In this document: positions 25,601 to 40,600 of the stretch, piece by piece
Numbering within the stretch: position 1 is the stretch's first letter
How the letters are laid out: every line of letters starts with the position of its first letter
Source: Beroe forskalii
Lineage: Eukaryota; Ctenophora; Nuda; Beroida; Beroidae
Assembly: GCA_011033025.1 (NCBI GenBank)
Contig: WFMF01000260.1
Span: 124,001-188,000, forward strand
Reading direction: 5' to 3'
DNA length: 64,000 nt
Notes under the pieces: model-generated
Databases searched by the model: none
The model's input: only the letters and a program-made list of their open reading frames with translations
What the model was told of the DNA's origin: nothing
Translations under genes and position numbers: made by a program

Positions 25601-28600
25601 ATTAAGTCGCAGACGTTACATAAATTTGAGACATCAACATCATTCCATACCAAATTAGAGGCTTTTAAGGCATTAAATTTCAATAAATAACGTTGGAAAT
25701 GACCGAAACGAAAGTCACAGATGCATGAAAATATTTAGAGTAACATAAGAAATATAATTCTCATCTGAATTATTCTTTACCACCTGCGGTAGAGGGTATA
25801 AGTGTAATTAGAAATTATCTAATTTAGGGTACTATAACACATGTTCACTGTTCAGGTCTAAAGGGTCTGATATTGTGCGAAAAAATGGGTTATGATCGCA
25901 GGTCGCAGTACTGTCGTGTCGATTCAGGGAAAAGTAGAATTAGGCTTTCAGTTAATTCTCATCAGGAGGAGGAGGAGGAGGAGGAGGAGGAAGATGAGGA
26001 GGAGGAGGAAGATGAGGAGGAGGATGAGGAGGAGGAGGAGGAGGAGGAAGAGGAGGAAGAGGAGGAAGAGGAGGAAGAGGAAGAGGAGGAGTGACAGCTG
26101 CTGGATGATGTGGATGAGAGAGGAGGAGGAGAGACGAGTAGAGTATTACGAAGCTCTAACGATACAGATCTAATAATGAAATTAGCATGAAACAGCTGAT
26201 ATACAACACACCGCATCCTCAACATGTACGAACTTCAGGGTCACTGGATATATAATCTGTATTAAATATAGGTGGAAGATGGTGTGTGGACTGTGGAAAT
26301 AAGTCCACTGTGGAAATAAGTATGAGGTGGTAGACCCTCAACGATCAGAGAGCTCCATCCCACGACCACAGCAGTTTAATCAGATTGCCAATATATATCA
26401 AACGAGAGAAGTGTGATGTATGATCTAGCATGTCCAGCTTGAAGTAGCAGTCACGTGACCTGTCACGTGTTCTTGTGAACTGTCATGGTAGGTGTGTGGC
26501 AGTGAAACATGGATAACAGAAAAACTTGATACTATCAGATGATGACATAGATAGATCGATAGTTTAATAAATTGATTAATAACTCCTGATACACCTGATT
26601 CATACATTTTTCTTTGCCTTGGTTCTTAAATTCACCTGTAACCCCCTCTTACAGACACGTCTACACTTTTAAGATAAGTAGACCAGTAGACCCTTGCCCG
26701 ATCGAGTGATATGGCCCTTGCCTAAGCGGATGTAGACTGTAAATCCCTCGGGCTGCACCCTAGGGAAGCTTCGCAAAATGGACCCGATAGGCGCAAGTCT
26801 ATGCAGTATGTATTTAAGAAATTGTGCTACTGAACTAACTTTAAAACTACAATACGTACGATAAGCAGAAGAAAGTGAGGCATATTAAAGCGGTGTTAGC
26901 TTTGTAATTCGGTATATTGAGGGGGATCAGAAAACGAGACGAAAAATGAGCAGAGGCACTAATTTGTAACAAACGAATAAGAGAGAGATTCGCACAAAAA
27001 GGTGATGGTACAACACCGGTTATAAATATTAAATATCTCAATTCTCATGATCACGTATAACCAAGTAGGGAGGGAGAGGTAAAGGCGGGTACTTATCTAA
27101 TGTTCATGACAAAACATAAATTTAAATTTACAGAGACTAGTCAGCCACGTATCATTATTGTTGCTGTTATTGTGTGTGATAGATGCATGAGAAGTGGCTG
27201 GGGGAGGTAGTCAAGAAGTAGTCGAGAGTAGCAGGGGAGGTAGTCAAGAAGTAGTCGAGAACAGCAGGGGAGGTAGTCAAGAGTAGCAGGAGAGGTAGTC
27301 GAGATTGAGTCGAGAGTAGCAGGGGAAGTAGTCGAGAGTACCAGGGGAAGAAGACGATCTAAGTAGTCGAGAGTAGCACTGTAGCAGGGGAGGAAGTCAA
27401 GAAGTAGTCGAGAGTAGCAGGGGAGGTGTCAAGGCGATGAAAGGGTGACAAAATGGTGGCATTATCTGGCAGGGTCTCAGGTCTCACTTATATTGTCAAG
27501 TTGCAGTAGCACCTTCATATAGCAAAACGTCACAGGATGGCTATCTTTATCTACGGACCACAGTACACAGAAGTGTTGCATAATGGCTGATCTGTCATGC
27601 CTCGGATAGTTGTCACGTGGTACACGTGTCACTGATATATTGAAAGCCGCGCAGCTTGATATCATGATTAATTGACCATTCTAAAGCATGATGATGACGT
27701 CATTGTTAGCAGTCTGTTATCCGTGCATAACGAGATGATTGAGCGTGCGGTTAATATCGTTAAAACGTGGAATGTTTTCATTGTTTGGTAACGTGAGACG
27801 GAAGAAAATTAATTGGATATGAATCAAAAACAGAGCCATGAAATGGGACACACGTGGTCGTCGGACCTTTTCAATATGATAAAACTGTAATTTAAACTGT
27901 TTTAATATGAAACAGCAAACACTAATATCCTTGATACCACTATATCACTGAGAAAAATATAAATTACTCTTCAAAATATCAATACTATTCAAACTGAAAT
28001 GTTATAATATTTAAACTGATAAGTTATAATATTTAAGAAAATGGTTTTGCTTCTTTCGAATCAAAGTAGTTTAAACGTCGCCGTGTTTCAAAATTATCTT
28101 ATGTCTATTTCTCGCAAAGCCTTGCTGATAATTATATACTCCTATCAATAGTGCGATAAATTAAAAGCTGGATGAGTTTAAAATTTTCTGTGTGTCTTGG
28201 TAGGGCTCTGGGACAGATGTTACGTGAGAAATGGAAATGGTGCTACAACCAACTAGCCAATTAGAATGTCCTGTACGTCTCAATCAGCCAATAAGAACGT
28301 CCCATAGAGCAGAATATAGTTTAACAGGGTTCTTATCTACTGATTGACAACGCAAAGAGGGCGACATGTGCCAAAAATTCGCAGATGAATATGATCACAG
28401 AAGTCAGAACCGGAAAAGTTAGGAATTGTTGACACATGCGCGCGCGCAGATACTCAATAAATCAGAAACCACTGTCAGCAGCTGGCTTGAAGGACATGCT
28501 CTAATTGATCCGAATTCTGCACAGAAGAGAGAACAATGCGATGCCTCTATGAAGCATCAGCTCACCGCGATCGTCAAGAATTGTAATTATGCTGCATTAA

Positions 28601-31600
28601 TTTAATCATAACACGTATCTCATGGGAGACAATGGAAAGACACCACATGAACAGCGGAATTTCCACGCTTCACCACAGTACAATCGGCAGGATGCGGAGA
28701 TATTACAGAAATATTTTATGTTCGTGTTTCACATACAGTCATACAATACCACGAGTAATGAAGCAGCACAGAATATGGATTATGGATGAGTTGCAACAAT
28801 ATAAACACTGAAAACATGTGAACTACTCCTTCTACAGCACACAGCTAAAATGCGGTATATTTTCAAACACCGCCGCACAGCGCGCAAGACAAAAGGTCAA
28901 AAGATCTGAGCCGTTACATTATTATAAAACATGAAACGCATTAAAAGCCGCAGGAAAACATCACGAAGATTGATGTCACAAACTGATTGTTCTCAATCGT
29001 CATAATGATGTCATTGTTAGTTGTCTATTGTTCTTGAACATCCCAGCATATATGTGTTGTGCAGACGCGGAGAAAACTTAGTAAGCACTAAAAATGCCTA
29101 CGAGTCACGAAACTATAAAAATGATGATGGACAACACATATTATATCATCTGAAGAACGACAATGAATCACCAGAAGAACACATGGCACAATAATTACAA
29201 TATCAGTTAAAACACCTCCTATATTTGCCAATTAGACGTGTTTTCTGGAGGTCTGCACGCAAGGTGGCGCAGGGTGTGAAGTAAGGAAACAGTGGAATTG
29301 TGACAGTTGACACATGGCATGCTACTTATTTGTCACTCTGAAACAATAGGCGGCAAGACTTTTTCAATTCACTTCTTTCAACCATGATGATGCTGTCATA
29401 ATCACCAGCTGCTCGTTATTCGTAAGCTACTGATAATTTAATCTACTACCACTCTGTCATTTAGAGCAATCAATGAAGTGTGTCCTCAGTCCGAGCTAGA
29501 GAAGAGGAGGGAGTCCCGAGATAGAGGAAAATGACAAAAGAGAGTGATGGGAGAAGAGAATACACGGTTTAAGAGGCTGGAAGCACACAAGCATAGTGCG
29601 AACTGAAATGTCGGGGAATGGCGCATTGGGAGGCGCTTTAACCCTGCCTTATCCTCCGGTTGAGTGTTTTCACTTTTCATGGCCTTTGCTCAACCGCTGT
29701 CCGCTATATGGGTGAGAACTTTAAAAGAAGGAGTGAGTATGAGAAGCCAGAAGGCGTGAGACAGAGAGGGGAGGAGAGTGGTGGGAGAAGACTGACGAGT
29801 GAAGAGAGAGTGACATGTAATGTGTGCATGTTAAACTATTAACTGGTCATCATCATCTCATTATGAGGGGGATGGCAGTCAGGGGCCGGGGAGGGGGAGA
29901 TAAGAGGTGTGAAGGAGGAAGCGGGAGTCAGAAGGAGAAAGACAGAAGAAATAGGAATATCAGCGCGGGGAATTGGAGGAGGAAGTGCAGGAAAAAGTGG
30001 AAATGGAGGCCGAAGGGGTGAAGGGGAATCCGTGAAATGGAGGGGGTTATTATATATAGACTATAGAGGTCAGAGGCAGAGGTACCGCATTATAGAGGCC
30101 AGAGTGCAATAGAACCGTCTTTCAAGAGATTGATTCTGAGTCTGAATGTCTGAGTGTGAATGTTTAAGCAAGCGGTTGAACATTGGTTCACGAGCAAACA
30201 AGTTTCAAGATTGAAAGGTAAGCTCGTGAGGGTCACGAGGATCAGGCCATTTTTAGCACGTTCTTTCTATTCAAAGAAATTCAGAATTTAACGAAATTCC
30301 GAAGTGTGTGAGTTACCGAAAGTTACTGAAAGACTTTGCGTGCAATTGCCAATTTCACAATCGGTCAATGTCACCAACAGACGAAAGTGGAATCTCTCAA
30401 TTCACATTATATACAGTGACCATTAAATGTGATCAAAGAAAATCAAATGATACAAAATACGTCACAAAAAAACCGCACGCACAAATCCCCAAATCCGTAC
30501 CACCACACGCTGAACTATGAGCATATTGAGCAAGCAGTCAAACTAATAATGTTATAGTGAACAGCACAGGATTGAGAGAGAGAGAGATTTAAGTAGTCAC
30601 GGAGCTACTGCTGCTGCCGGCGGCTGGGACCCCCTACCGAGAGTGAACAATGCATGCTAATAACACATACCGAGAGAAAGAGGGGGTCCTAATTAGTAGC
30701 AGACACTTTACCACCTCACTTCACAGCTCCAGCTCCTGGTACACACATTCAAACACACAAACATATTTACTATACTTACAAACAAACAGGTATTACATCC
30801 AACATCATGAACACATATAGAGCAACACAAGCAGTCACGGAGTGATCTTGGTCGCAAAACAATGGAAAAAGAGAGGACGAAGATACGCATAATATCATCT
30901 GATCACGTATTGTAAAATATTTAATAATTACATACTATTTTTATTCAGAAGCCACAATTCAGGATGATCGGTCTTTGGAATAATATACAAGCTCACGATT
31001 CAAATTGCTGCGTGTTTGTTCATATGTGATGAGTCTAGTTCAATCACTCAAGTGTGATTAAATCACAGACATTAAATTAGGGAGTTAAATTGTTTAAATA
31101 AGTACCGATATAAAAAGTGCTTAATTAATGGTTCGCTGATGGATGTTTTTATGTAAGCAACAAGTAGCAACTTCCAGATTCAGTTGATTCATAGTTTTAA
31201 CACCACAACAATTGCTCTCGAGTTAAACGCTCGGATAATCGTTTAATGTTTAAATTAGTGCTGAAATGTTAAAAAGATATGATTCTAGCATGCAAGGAAC
31301 GGTCGAGGAGCATCTTCTGACGAAACAGAGTGCGTAGAGAGATAAGGGCAGAGCTGAAGAAGTCAGGATGTTTTATTTAAAAAAACAAAATAGATACAGA
31401 GCTAGGAATCCCGACGGGCTGTACTTAATTGTGGAGTATTTCGCCACTGCTTCCAGATTCGTTTACTGGGAACACCCGCTCTGCTGCAATCGGGTTCTCA
31501 AAATTCTCATGGTAGAAGAAAACACCATAAAGCATATGGGGTTAGAATTTGGGTGATAATAGCAACTCAAATTGATATCAGCGGCAGTGCAAAAAGAGTC

Positions 31601-34600
31601 GGTGCATGTCAGCAACTCAAAGCATTACTACTGACAACTGAGTACTGACCAGTGGGCAGTGAGCATTGACCAGTGCGCACTGCCTACTGACTACTACTGG
31701 CCAGAACAGATAAAAGACTGACTACTACTGACCAGATCTGAGAATACTGAATAAGTGAATAGGACTGACTACCCGACTACTGACTCGAGCAAGAGAAGAC
31801 TCAAGAGAGAGAAAGGGAGGTAGCCACCAGCCAGCACCACGAAGAGTGAGCACTGAGCAGTAGCTACTGGCGGAGAAGTTAATAAACCCTGAAATTGCGG
31901 GGAAAGTAATGACGTTGGAAAGACAATGGGATTATACTACCAATTAATTGACATAACCCATATATACTGCATACACTAAAAGGGGAGAGAAGCACAGATC
32001 TGGAAGAGAGCTAGGGAGAAGCAAGGGAGGAAGGTCGTATGAACGGAATATTAATTACATGCTAGCCATGGAACGGTAAATCTGGGGGAAGAGCAGGGAG
32101 GGCGGAGAACAATTAGATCTCCGGGCCAATTAGACGCGCAACAACAATGTAACATAAATGCAAATTACTCTTCATAGTATGCACACGATATATATATATA
32201 GTTTGTATACAGCGGAATATAATGATATAAATGTAGCAACAAAGTGAAAACTCCTCAGAAAGCTGATAGGACATTGCCACTACCACCTGGTGGACGGTGG
32301 TCTGCAGTAATTTAATGAGTGGGAGTTATGTGTACTGATGTATGGGAGGAATAGACGCTTTCATTGCGACAATTCACCACTTAAAACAATGATAATGACG
32401 TCATGTTCAGCTGAGTATTACTCCTGTTTGAAGCAGGTACTGATATAGGTTGTGTACTGATAGAATTAAGAGCATGTCACAGAACATCACACAGAAATAG
32501 ATCTACACATGAAACATTTACACAAATATTTACACTCAAAAACCCAGGCCCGCCGGCACAAATACCGCTACATCCTTGGCGCACAAAGCGACACGCAATC
32601 ACTGTGCTGCTGCACACTAGCAAGAAGAACGAATGTGCCAAACAATTTGTATGATAGTGTCAGGTGAAAGGCTAAGTGATTGCTATCACGATATGTTAGG
32701 TCACGTATTAATTTAATTTCCCTGGACAACTTCCAGCAGGAGACGCAGCGCTGGAGGAGGAGAGACGCGAGGTCACGTACGGACAATAGGCGGTGCAGTG
32801 TGATGTAATTATCAGGGTTTAACTTGGGGATTTGAGTGCGTTGAAACGTCTATTCACCGCGCGCGCAGCCCATGGAGCCGAGGTGGAGGGAGGGGGACGC
32901 AAAACAAGCATGAAATCATGCGATGCACAAACAGACAACAGTTTCAACTTTCATGTAGTGCTATTATTGGCTCGCGTCATAATTACGAATATATCGTAGC
33001 GTAAAATAGCATACTGAAGTGGTGTCATTGTGTTAGCATTCAGCAAGTTGCTCGGATAAACTGCTCATTAGACAATTGAAAATGACGTCATTATCGTTAT
33101 TTAAAACGGTGAATTGATGACATTAAAACAGCTATGTTGCGTGCTTACACATATTATAATAGTAGCAGGAGTAGAAGCTGGAGTACGTGTGAGGTAATGC
33201 ATGGTAAGAAGCATGCAAAGTGCCCGCTACTCACTGCCACCGTGCAACACATGTCAACATGACACACACACGCACAGTGGACGGACAAACACACAAACAC
33301 GCGGACATGTGCTATGTTTTCAGGTATGTACGGCTTCAAGTAGCGCTGCAGGGTCGTGTCTCAAGTTGAAGTGAACTATCAAGTATCAGATGGGGTATGG
33401 CTCGCGTATCTGTGTCACAGGCAGCAGTGTTATAAATACCGGCTTGTAGTTAAAACATATAATGGCTTGAGACGGTCAGCCAACAAAAAGGCGAGAGATG
33501 GAGAAGATATACTTTATGAGTGGCCGATGGTCATTTATGTATGGAAGGTGGTGGTGGGACTGGGAGGGATAGGATTGGCAATCAAGGAAAAAAGCAATTA
33601 AAACTGAAAGTAACAGGTAATGAAAAATTCAAAAATTCTCCGTTCTCGCACTGCATAGTGCAGGTTTACCTTAGTGGTAGAAATTAAGATGTGTATTTAT
33701 TAAGGACGTACTTATTAAGAAGTGTACTAATTAAGGCAGTAAATTTTTTACAAAAATCAGGCAAATCTAGGACTAAATTTCACGTCGTTTCACCAATTTT
33801 CAACCAAAAGAACCGATAAGAAAACAAGAAGAGGGCAGATTTTTTCCACTGAATTCAATTTATTTGGGATCTACGAAATATAGACAAAAGTAAAACTAGG
33901 CGTTCTAGAGAAACAGATTAGTAAACGGGTCAATGAGCACCCTTGAGTCAACACCATGTTCTTTGCAACGTTTCACAGCCTCCGTTTGATCAAAAGATTG
34001 GCCGATGATTCCGCTGAAATTTTGAAGGCCTTGTTTCCTGATGAAAACATCGAAGAAGATATCGAAGATGGTTCTATTGGGCTTGAGGTGGAAGATATGG
34101 ATTATGGAAGATATGGATTATGGAAGATGTGCAGGAAGACGAAAAAGCTGAAGAAATGCATATGATTTTTATCGAGTGATAATTGTTTATCATATCAAGT
34201 TTGATCTTGTCTGCACTGATGCTTTCGCTGAAAAATTCTGAACCTGCATTGAGAGAAAATAGAATGCCTTAAGATTGTAGTGAAAGAAAAGATAGGTATA
34301 GATGTACAAATATATACTTAAACAAAATTTTCCAAAATTTTGGTATTGTAAAAATTACGGTAGGTAGAAATTAAGATTTGTAGAATTTAAGGAGTGTACT
34401 ATTTAAGGCAGTAAAATTGCTTACTGCCTTAAATAGTACACTTCTTAATTTCTACCACTAAGGTATTCACAAAAAGCAACATCTCAGCCCTATGCCAGTT
34501 ATTACGACTGGCTGGCGTACAGAAAAAGACAGTGAAGTAAGCGTTGCTATAATTAGAGATTTCAATAAGAAAGGTGATGTCACGGAATTAGTGATCGTAA

Positions 34601-37600
34601 TAGTTATCGTCTGCAGATGAAGTCTGCTGGCGCTTCCTGAAAGAATCGATCATTACGATAACATATTGATTATTGATGGTGATTTAACTTATTAAATCAA
34701 CAAATTACCTCTTGGCTTTGATAGAACCCGCGATAAATCAAGTGCAATCGAGCAAAACAACTGTTGATTTTACTTTTTCATTTGTCAAACAATTTGCTGT
34801 AGATGCTGCTATGTGTGCGAATAATCCAAGAAAACAAACATATTTTGAAAATAATCCCAAGGTCCAAGCTACAAATTGAAAGCTCTAGTGACGTATTGAA
34901 GTGGCTACCGCTGAAAGTGTGATTATGCACATAAATGAAACTTTCGTACGGGGGTGGAGGTCAGGATTCAAGTTTTTAGATGGTGTAATAAGGGTCACGC
35001 TACGTCTCCATGAGTCTCAAAATAGCATAATAATATTACAAGAATTGAGAATTGAGATTTCGGCTCTTGTGAACTGTATTGTTCACAAGAGGGAGTCGTG
35101 GATTGGTAAAATTATGTAACTAGCTCATTCGCCGAGTATGAGATTGGTAAAAAAGAAACGTTGGCGTATCAACACCGCAGCTACTCTATATTAACCGACA
35201 ACAGAAGGTCGTCGTGACACGAACAACAGTACGTGTCAAGTTCGCTATTTAATTCCAAAGAAGGCATCAATTCTAATGTCTGGAGTCTGAGTCACGTTCA
35301 TGAAAAAGTCAAAATGCTCAAGTTTCCATTATTGCTCACTTTTCGAGCGTGCCCTATACTAAAGACTATATACATGGCTTTATAATAGTGTGGAAAAGAG
35401 AACAACACGTGAAATTGTCCGGAGTACGTCCACTTAACCTACTGCAGAATTCTAAAGAATTCAAGTCAATCTCGTAATTTATAGGCAGGGAATGCAGGCA
35501 AACACACACGCATAGCTCTACGAACTTTCAACAACAAATAATATATATAGGGCGAGAAGAAACCCGAGCAATGAATCGCAGTATTTGCCCCGGCAAGCCT
35601 GGGAAAGTTGAGAAACACAACACTAAAGTGGACACGCACTGAACTCACACTACAAGTGTCTAAAGACGCGTTATATGGGACTGTTAATAACATATATATG
35701 GGATGCAGTACAAAATATCAACAGTGCATATCTCCTGAAGTTCAGCATATGAGGGGGATGCCTCTCAAGGTCCCGCACATCTGTTAATATATATTTGATA
35801 TTTATACCAATGAGAGTATACAGACTGTGATGATAGAATAACGTGATATCTGTCACTATAGCAGGGCACACCAGAGAATCAGAGGGGCTGCTAAAGGCCG
35901 GGGCCTCGGTTATTTCTCTCTCCTCTTTTCTCCATGATCGAAGCGCGTAACACTCTGTCGACAGGATTCCGGGGTCAATGAGTTGCAAGGATGAGCGATG
36001 TGCCAGAACCAGCATGAATTTTTTTTTCAATTCCCCAAAAACCATCACAGTGCACGATACAAGTTTCATGAAAATCGGTCAAAGGGAAATGTATAGAACC
36101 GGCGTTTGAAAACCGTTTAAAAGCTGACTCAGCTAAAAGTCATCAAGAGGCCTCTTGGCACACAAGTTGTAATTGTCTTGCAATCATCACTATTCACGAC
36201 CTAGATGGGTTTAAACAATCCATATACATTGGGGAATGACAAGATTGCTAGTTATGTAAACAAGGCTTTCTTTAGGTAGCTATTCAAGGTCAGTAGTCAG
36301 TATATCAATTTGATGACGAAGATTGCTGCAATACCAAAACCAAATGCAGTTTGGGGTTCATTGTGTTAAGTGTTATAACCATTTTCATGATAATAACAAA
36401 TCCTGTCCCTGGACTAGACCCAATCTTTGTCTACAACTCTACTTGGCACGTTATGAGCAGCCCAAACAATAAACATTACAGCTTAATGAAGTGTAAAAAC
36501 AGCACATAAAAGTTGAGAAGAAAACTTCAAAAGAATGAAAATAAGATTTGACAGAGGATGTTTTCCTCATGTTTCACAGCAATCTTGAGAATGGCAAATT
36601 TAAGGACAACTACAGATTCATAAATCACTAACTCACTTCTAGTTGAAACTAATGGTACTATAAACTTTAACACCAGGAAAAGGAGGAGGACGTAGGGCGA
36701 CTGATTCCGACGCATAATGTTAGGTGTTAAAAAACACTGAGAGCTGTTTGGCGCTGAAGCTCAAGCCTTACTACGTGCGTAAATAATAGCGAATCATTTT
36801 CATGCCAAATGAGTGCCTTAAAAGCCATATTATTTAGTGAAGCCAGAAAATACAAAATTGGACATTTAAGACACTGATCAGTTGATTTCATGTCGAGGTC
36901 AAAATGACTCATGTCCAATGAAATCTTAATTTTCACGGTCAGTGCCTCAAGATAGCGAAAATGGCCACCCACCAGCTGGTAGCGTTTACTTACTAGTTAC
37001 GCAAAAACAAAAAAACGCACATAACATCATAACATTCGAAAATTGAACATCTCAAATTAAAACTTGCAGATATAATGTAACTATGTAAATTGTAAAAATA
37101 AACCGTAAACACAGGCAGTACGCGAAGTTTACAAACAGGAACGTACCCCCAACGTATAACAATGTAAACAGTAAACGTAGAGCTCAAGGTGAAAAGTGCG
37201 AGACACGGGTGCATGGCAAGTGACAAAAGAGGGGAGAACAGGGGAGAAGCCTCTCAGGAGAGAAAGGGAAGAAGTGCAGCCACCCAAGTGAGCAGGTCTC
37301 TCTTATCTCGTTGTGAGGGAAGGAAGCCACCCAACCGACACAGTAGAGAGAGAGAGCTCTTCAGAACCATCACAGCGCTCCTCGAAACGTCAAAAATTTA
37401 TGTGTGTGCCGTGAACTAAATATAAAGTGCGGCGCAGTAACGAAATATATATTTTATACTACAGTACACGCCTTGCTAGTTCTAGTGATTCCGTGGGTAT
37501 ATGTTATTACTTGTGAACATTTTGACTTTGATTCAGAATGTTGAACTTTAATAGGGTTTTTCTATAAATAAACTTCAAAGAAGGGTACTTGACAGAGAGA

Positions 37601-40600
37601 ACTGAGAACACATATAAACGACAGGCATCTATTTCATCAAGCCATTTCACCTAGATCTATTGGTATCTATCAAATATGATATTAGCGCAGGTAAAACGCG
37701 CGTCTATTCAACTATTTAGTCTTCCAACGCAGCCGTCTGAATGTCTGAAGCCTGAACTCGGCAGCCACTATTCAACTTGTCATATATAACTACAACTAAT
37801 TACAGATATATACTGCACAGGTCGACCATAATGATGCGAGATGATTAAGAAGTGACGGCACTACCATAGCTTAACATGGCGAACTGATGACGATACGCCG
37901 CCTGCTTTGTCCTCGACAGGTTTATCACGAGTACAGTGGAGTAACCGGGTATAGAATTATTGGCTAAATTATGTGAGTTTTAGAATGCTTTTGTTGAATT
38001 AAACTTTTAACACAAACAAAAAGGGCAATACAAATTTTTTTCGGTTTAAGCACCGTAAGTATTTGATCGAAGGGGTTGGTAAAGCTTATGTAGAAGTTAT
38101 GAGCCCGAGGGCCCGAAGGCCCGAGGGCGAAAAAAATTTTAAAAGCGAATCGAATCAAAGCATGGATCAATCTCAAAGGTCTTGCAATCGAAGGATTATT
38201 GGCTAAAAATGTGGTTAGATGCTGTTGATTAAACTTTAAACACTAGCAATCTTGGAGAAACAAACAAAGGGGAAAATGTCACTTTGTGAAACGCATCAGT
38301 CACAGCAGTACTTGAAAAGAGATACAAAACGATGAAAGAAAAGGGGTTAAAATGAGCGTATTTACATTTGGTGAAACTCTGCAGCACTGTTATAATAGAC
38401 AAATGAGAATGACGTAATTACCATGGTTGAATATGGTGAGTCAATAGAATAAAGTGTCCCTCAAAATTTTTCTCATGAGAAGTTGCACAATGTATCAGAG
38501 TGTCGCGGTAATTAGGCGGCATTTATTTTTACATCGTATCCGCTGTGTGAGAAAAATGATGCACCATTGTTACTAATGATAATGACGTATTGCTCTCACT
38601 CACCTCTTGCTATTTCCGAAGAATGTGTAACCATGACAACATGGCAATGCAATTAATGATCAACACAAATGCAAATTCTAACTTTATTTCATGATATTGT
38701 ATTTCATTCTCTCGTTTTTGATTTTGTATCTTTTTATTTCCCTTTCTCGGAATGATTGCTTTTACAGAATTTTACAGAATTGCTGCTATCACTGCTATCT
38801 CTGCTATCACTGCAGTTCACTGTTTTCTCTGCTATTTGACTCGACTTTTGTCTACTGTTGGCCACATATTTTGCTGAATATTTATTAATTATCGATACGA
38901 TACCTATGTTGTTTTGCTGTCAATTTTATCCAATTCTATTTCGAAGTTGAACTACTTCTCATAATTTCTTGATTCAGTAAGCTGCTGAACAATGATGAAT
39001 ATCAGTTTCAATGTTTTGACTCTTAACTTTCCATCGCCTCGATGTTTTTGTCGATAATCAAATCCACAAAAATCCTTATATTTGCCAGTTTTTTGCCTCA
39101 TGATCGATATTTTGCTGCTAAAATTGTTGTTGTGGACACTTTCAATGATCTCAGCCAGTATAGCACCAAAAAAATTTTCTTCCAAGAGGCGGGCTATATT
39201 GCAACCGGCGTAGAACTGCTCTCGCGGGCCGGGCTATATCCGGTGGGTATATCAAATTTAGCGTGCAGATATTTTACCGGGCCGCGCGCGCCCGCTACCT
39301 AAAATGTCTTCAAAAAGCGCACGCGAGTGGATATAATGATATATCCCTGATGCTGCGCAAGCTGGTGCTCCCCAGCGCTCAATCAATATATATCTGCACA
39401 CCTTACATTCACCACTACTACACCACCTTCTGTGTTTGCAGTGCTATCAAGAGATCGAATAGGGTGTGTTTTAATCGCTTATTTCAAGCAGAAACATCGA
39501 AAATTCTACCGCGTGACAGGTGCAGAGGCGATTATATTTACCTATTTCATGGGTACACTTCGCCACATTAATCCAAGGAGTTCACGCAAAAAACTTAAAA
39601 GGGGGCTGAGAATTGAGATTAACGTACCTATTTGCGTTATAATAAAGGTTTGCAACATGATTTTGTGACGTCACACCGTCTTTGTTAGCCGCCCAAGGCA
39701 CGAAGAAAACGGATGATCGGATGACTGAGAAATAATTCCCGTCATTCTCTACAAACGCTGTTATTTAGCTTTTAGAGGACCATCCGCTGTAAAAGGTAAC
39801 GTGACAATTCGTAAAAGCAATAACTCCAAATAAATAGGGAGAGAGTGCTCTTTATCGATATAATAACGACTAATGGATGAGATGGAATAATAGTATCAGT
39901 CAGCCGCCTTTATCAACACCTTTGCCATATGCAGAGCCCGGAAATAGTTACATTTTCTGATTCAATGGGTTGCAGCTTGAAAATTAATATCACTATTCGC
40001 TGTGAGAGTGAACTGTGGTGTACATTGCTGCATGGAATTTTGCACATGTCGACTGTCGAGTAATGAATAATTCATCGCGACGTGAAGTAGATACAAAGTT
40101 ACATGTTATCCAACTTTCCGCTGTACTGCGCGGCGCGCGCGCGAGAAATAGACAAATTAAAGAGGAGCCACCAATTGACACTTTGAGCAGGCGCATCAAC
40201 ATGAAGTTGGTCAATTATTCTTGCACTACTTATATTTTACGAGTCTACGCATGGCTAGCGGCTCTCAAACACTAAATTTACGAGAAACATCGGTTCTCCC
40301 CCGTCACATATGAGAAATATGAAGTCTGCAAGTCATCTGTCAATAAATCAACTCTTCAGTGGCTATTATAATTCTCAGACGGATATTAGGCGGTTGAGAA
40401 TGATGTCATTATCACGGGTTAGAATGGTACTTTAGATCGGGTAGAATCGACTGATTATCGTGCGTGACAAATAAACCTTTTAATTTCCCCTGGTTGTCAC
40501 CAGGCGCGGGAGTAATATTGCATTGGGAGCAGCACATCACGGAGTTGAAACACAATTAAACGTGTCAATTTGACACTCCCTGCCGCAGAGGGGATTATAA

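Noticed and set aside
25873-26225. Long Glu-, Arg- and Ser-rich open frames
   Set aside because: They are readings of the GGA/GAA simple repeat, not genes.
35671-36069. 132-codon minus-strand frame in the large intron
   Set aside because: No recognisable motif, AT-rich codon use like the surrounding intron, no matching splice sites; treated as chance.
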